Under the pieces are notes generated by a model. It saw only the letters and a program-made list of their open reading frames with translations. It ran no database searches and was not told where the DNA came from. A stretch of 64,000 nucleotides of DNA, taken from positions 101,228 to 165,227 of the forward strand of contig DHVZ01000011.1 of the NCBI GenBank assembly GCA_002412925.1. The letters run 5' to 3'. The stretch comes from Anaerolineales bacterium UBA5195 (GTDB lineage: Bacteria; Chloroflexota; Anaerolineae; Anaerolineales; Villigracilaceae). The first letter of the stretch is position 1; the number at the start of each line of letters is the position of its first letter. Both the position numbers and the translations under genes were made by a program. Below, piece by piece: positions 61,174-64,000 of the stretch.

Positions 61174-61965
61174 ATGCGACGCGGAAGCATGTTCTGGGGC
61201 TTTGTTTTGGTCTTGCTGGGTGGCCTGTTCCTTTTACAGGCACAGGGCTTGATCACAGATGTCTTTGGCTGGTTTTTGCCAATAATCTTTATCCTGATCG
61301 GCGCATGGATCATTTTCGGGCGTTTCCTGCCAAGCAGCCTCCCTGATGGCGAGACCTTTTCCATCGATTTGCAGGGAGCGGCGAAGGTTGATCTGGATTT
61401 TGACCACGGCGCAGGGATGGTGATGCTGACGGGTGGAGCGCCCATGGGCGTGGCCCTGATCGGCTCCCAGGCCCTGGGGATGGACGTCAAAAGTCACCTG
61501 GCGGGTGACAGCCTGACTGTGGACCTGAATGCCGGGCCGACCTTTATCCCGTTCATTGGGCCGGAGAGCGGCGAATGGCGCTTCCAGGTGACGCAGGAAG
61601 TCCCCGTGAACCTGAAGGTGGATTCCGGCGCGAGCAGCCTCGATTTTGACTTCACCGCTGTTAAACTGGCTTTCCTGGGCGTTGATACCGGAGCTTCTTC
61701 GCTGAAGGTCAAGCTGCCTGCCGCTGCCGGTCACACGCTGGTGAACGTTGAATCGGGCGCGGCCACGATCGAGATGATTGTTCCCGAAGGGGTTGCCGCC
61801 CGTATCCGCCTTGAGCAGGGTGCCTCGACCATCCAGGTCGACGAGAAGCGTTTCCCGTTGGTCACTTCCATGGGTCATCTCTACCAGTCGCCGGATTACG
61901 ATAGCGCCGCAAACAAGGTTGAAATCAACCTCGAAGGCGGGGCGAACTCGGTGAAAGTTTTCTAA
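61174..61965 (+). CDS. LiaF/DUF5668-like membrane protein with toastrack-type domain
   Basis: 263 residues. Two transmembrane segments (about 6-26 and 31-50) are followed by a beta-rich extracellular domain with repeated SGASSLDFDF, TGASSLKVKL, SGAATIEMIV and QGASTIQV units, matching the repeat of toastrack/DUF4097-like domains. In LiaF-type proteins this kind of unit takes part in envelope-stress sensing; no sensor kinase is nearby. GGGGTTGCC precedes the ATG. Confidence 0.75.
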   Translation: MRRGSMFWGFVLVLLGGLFLLQAQGLITDVFGWFLPIIFILIGAWIIFGRFLPSSLPDGETFSIDLQGAAKVDLDFDHGAGMVMLTGGAPMGVALIGSQALGMDVKSHLAGDSLTVDLNAGPTFIPFIGPESGEWRFQVTQEVPVNLKVDSGASSLDFDFTAVKLAFLGVDTGASSLKVKLPAAAGHTLVNVESGAATIEMIVPEGVAARIRLEQGASTIQVDEKRFPLVTSMGHLYQSPDYDSAANKVEINLEGGANSVKVF

Positions 61966-61990
61966 TGGGCGGCGAGTTGAGGAGAATGCG

Positions 61991-62632
61991 ATGAGACGTT
62001 TTGATTTGCGCATGATTTTTGGCCTGGGGCTGATGTTACTCGGCGGATTGATGCTGCTCGAAAAATTTGGCATCCTGCGCGGCGCGTCCAGCCTGTTCTG
62101 GGGTGCAGCTTTTTTGGTGGGCGCAGCCTACTTCCTGTACATTTTTTCCCAAAGCCCACAGAGAAGCTGGTGGGCAATTATCCCGGCCATGGCTTTGCTG
62201 GGGCTGGGTGGCAGCGCCATCCTGCCGCGGGTTTTCAGCGGGTTGGGCGGCGGGATTTTCCTGGGCGCGCTGGGCGCGGCCTTCTTCATCATCTATGCCA
62301 CCGACCACTCGCGCTGGTGGGGGATCATCCCTGGCGGCGTCTTGCTGACGCTGGCGGCGGTTTCCATGTTTGCGGATTCGGAACAATTTAGCGCTTTTGG
62401 TTCCGGCAGCCTTTTCTTCATCGGGCTGGCGCTGACCTTTTTGCTGGTGGCGCTCCTGCCGAATCCCTTTGGGAAAATGCAGTGGGCTTACATCCCGGCG
62501 GTTGCCTTGTTCATCATGGGTGCTGTTCTGGGCAGCAGTTCCACTGCCGGTTTGGCTGAGTACGTCTGGCCGGTGGCGTTGATTGTCGTGGGGTTGCTGG
62601 TGATCTTCGGTTTCTTTTACAAAACAGAATAA
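61991..62632 (+). CDS. Multi-pass membrane protein of unknown function
   Basis: 213 residues, with about seven hydrophobic segments and short loops containing SWWAIIPAMALLGLG and SRWWGIIPGGVLL, a repeated WWxIIPxxxLL pattern that suggests internal duplication. It has the same MRR start and LiaF/DUF5668-like character as the preceding gene, lies 25 bases after it and ends the operon at the strong terminator. Confidence 0.75.
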   Translation: MRRFDLRMIFGLGLMLLGGLMLLEKFGILRGASSLFWGAAFLVGAAYFLYIFSQSPQRSWWAIIPAMALLGLGGSAILPRVFSGLGGGIFLGALGAAFFIIYATDHSRWWGIIPGGVLLTLAAVSMFADSEQFSAFGSGSLFFIGLALTFLLVALLPNPFGKMQWAYIPAVALFIMGAVLGSSSTAGLAEYVWPVALIVVGLLVIFGFFYKTE

Positions 62633-62664
62633 ATTTCAGAGTATGGCAACTGACGTTGTCTGCC

Positions 62665-62710
62665 AAAGCAACAAATCCCCGCGCCAATAAACGCGGGGAT
62701 TTGTTGCTTT
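62665..62710. terminator. Strong bidirectional terminator
   Basis: Perfect 19-base arms (62665-62683 and 62692-62710) around an 8-base loop, GC-rich in the middle, A-rich on one side and T-rich on the other. It lies between two convergent genes. Confidence 0.9.
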
Positions 62711-62761
62711 GCAGGGAGAAAGAATTTCCAGTGTTTTGTGGGAAAAAAGCGGGCCGGATTT

Positions 62762-63499
62762 TTAGACTGATTCTACGTTTTCAATTTCGGGGAAGAACTG
62801 GCGCACCGTTCCTTCCACCCAGCCGTGCAGCGTGGAAGGCAAAAGCGGGCAGCCCAGGCAGGCTCCGCCCAGGCGTACTTTCAGCGTTGCGCCATCAAAG
62901 CTTACGAATTCCACTGATCCGCCGTGGAATTGTTCGATGTAGGCGCTCACACGGTCCAGCAACGCCTTGATTTGTTCGTCTTTAGGGGTTGGTTCAACGG
63001 GTGTCTTCATGGTTGAGGCTCCTTTCCCCAACGGGGAAACATTCTCTGTGATGCCTTTATTCAGCATCGACTTAACCTGCTTTTGCGCGCTTGCCCAGCG
63101 TGTCGATACTGCGCGGGTCAGCCGGTCCATCACCAGCGCATTCGTCTGCGGGTGATTCGCCTTGAAGGCCCGCAGGTCGGTTCCACAGACTTCCAGCACC
63201 TCGCAATCGGTGGTGCAAATCACTGATGAACTGTATGATGGATTGCCCAGCACAGCCGACCAGCCAAAGACGCCGCCCGCGCCCAGGTGGGTCAACTTGA
63301 GCGTTTCACCATCGTAAGGTTTGTAACGAATATCGACTTCACCGCGAATCAAAAGATAAAGGCTCGTCGCTTTTTCGCCCTGCTCGATGATGATTGTTTC
63401 CTGCGGGTATGCGCGTGCGTGGAAGAGCGGCGTGATGATTTTCAAGTCGGCGCTGCTGAAATCTTTGAACAACGGAAAACGAATCAACTTCTCAAGCAT
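62762..63499 (-). CDS. Cyclic-nucleotide-binding domain fused to NifU-like domain
   Basis: 245 residues. Residues 5-120 form a cyclic-nucleotide-binding (Crp-type) domain: IIIEQGEKATSLYLLIRGEVDI, LGAGGVFGWSAVLGNPSYSSSVICTTDCEVLEV. Residues about 175-245 are a NifU C-terminal-like scaffold domain with VSAYIEQFHGGSVEFVSFDG and the Cys pair GGACLGCPLL (Cys214, Cys217). There is no helix-turn-helix. An in-frame Met164 (ATG 63010) has AAAGGAG 8 bases upstream and would give an 82-residue NifU-like protein alone. It may couple ligand sensing to Fe-S assembly or be two gene products in one frame. The start has no clear ribosome binding site. Confidence 0.75.
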   Translation of the reverse strand: MLEKLIRFPLFKDFSSADLKIITPLFHARAYPQETIIIEQGEKATSLYLLIRGEVDIRYKPYDGETLKLTHLGAGGVFGWSAVLGNPSYSSSVICTTDCEVLEVCGTDLRAFKANHPQTNALVMDRLTRAVSTRWASAQKQVKSMLNKGITENVSPLGKGASTMKTPVEPTPKDEQIKALLDRVSAYIEQFHGGSVEFVSFDGATLKVRLGGACLGCPLLPSTLHGWVEGTVRQFFPEIENVESV

Positions 63500-63616
63500 T
63501 TGTCTAGATCATAAAGGTTGTACCCGCAATTACATAGTGGCAAACTTCCTAATTTGCTTGACATTAATCCCATTCTTTATGACATTGGCTCTTTGGGAAT
63601 CTCCGTGGTAAGCCCC

Positions 63617-63662
63617 CGCATTTTGGGGTGCGAGCGCGTACGCGCTCGCACCCCAAAATGCG
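63617..63662. repeat. Perfect 46-bp palindrome
   Basis: Two exact 23-base arms meet without a spacer at 63639/63640. It lies between the CNB-NifU gene and the ECF sigma gene and could extrude as a cruciform or act as a mobile repeat or terminator. Confidence 0.9.
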
Positions 63663-63798
63663 GAACTCTTCACCCCGTAAACCCATCGGGGCAGGCGTGG
63701 AAATCCTGGAGTCCCATGAAATTTGAAGGCCTGTAAAAATGCTTATCAGTTATACTCTACAGGAATTTTGTAACCTTTTTGCTCCTGGATCATCTAAT

Positions 63799-64000
63799 AT
63801 GACAGAAAATCATGCTGAAATCTCCCTGACTTTACTGCAAACTGGCGATCGCGCTGAGTTTGCCCGGCTGGTGGATGTATATTCCACCCCCATTTACCGT
63901 TTGGCGCTGAAAATGTTGGGCAATGAGCAGGATGCGGAAGACGTGCTCCAGGCGACCTTCTTGAAAGCCTTCCAGCATTTGTCAGGTTTCGAGGGCCGCT
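63799..64000 (+). CDS. ECF sigma factor, 3' end outside window
   Basis: The frame starts at ATG 63799 and runs off the right edge (67 residues seen). EISLTLLQTGDRAEFARLVDVYSTPIYRLALKMLGNEQDAEDVLQATFLKAFQHLSGFEG matches the sigma-70 region 2 of ECF sigma factors, including the AEDVLQ.TF.KAF core-binding helix. The regulon is unknown, and the anti-sigma gene, if any, lies beyond the window. Confidence 0.85.
   Translation, partial: MTENHAEISLTLLQTGDRAEFARLVDVYSTPIYRLALKMLGNEQDAEDVLQATFLKAFQHLSGFEGR

Overview
The window looks like a chromosomal fragment of a Chloroflexota bacterium, most likely Anaerolineae-like. This is inferred from the mix of a giant repeat adhesin, Chloroflexota-type lipoproteins, AlkZ-related and DUF4037-type proteins, and the many short intergenic palindromes; no marker gene is present to prove it. 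I see no rRNA, tRNA, CRISPR array or transposase.

Region 1 (1-38449) is a single uninterrupted reading frame, open at the left edge, encoding at least 12,815 residues. It has about 26 filamentous-adhesin-like modules, an irregular beta-rich middle section, and nearly 24 kb of degenerate RTX-like calcium-binding repeats. Region 2 (38.9-45.9 kb) encodes secreted or lipid-anchored proteins (an SGNH-like hydrolase with a carbohydrate-binding-like domain, two lipoproteins of unknown function, a C45/choloylglycine-type Ntn hydrolase lipoprotein) and a GntR/UTRA regulator.

Region 3 (45.9-50.2 kb) is a compact bacterial microcompartment operon: an RpiB-like isomerase, DeoC aldolase, three BMC-P pentamers, one BMC-H, one BMC-T and one unrecognised small protein. 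Both enzymes carry N-terminal encapsulation-peptide-like helices. This fits the sugar-phosphate-utilising (SPU) class. A TGGT-N4-ACCA palindrome at both the gntR promoter and the microcompartment promoter suggests the GntR protein controls both.

Region 4 (50.4-57.6 kb, minus strand) holds a DUF2807 membrane protein, an SRPBCC protein, a family 2 glycosyltransferase, a 40-residue membrane peptide, a MerB-like (alkylmercury lyase family) gene and a MacB/LolD-type ABC transporter, with a divergent TetR regulator. The MerB-like gene is the most exciting item. It is interrupted by exactly two in-frame UGA codons, which fall at the positions of the two catalytic cysteines of MerB (Cys96 and Cys159 in plasmid R831b numbering). 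Each UGA is followed, at suitable spacing, by a hairpin resembling a bacterial SECIS element. I read it as a candidate protein with two selenocysteines, probably co-transcribed with the ABC exporter under TetR control.

Region 5 (58.4-64 kb) holds a DUF4037-type protein, an AlkZ-related protein, three membrane/toastrack-type proteins behind a clear sigma-70-like promoter, a cyclic-nucleotide-binding domain fused to a NifU-like domain, and the start of an ECF sigma factor cut off by the right edge.
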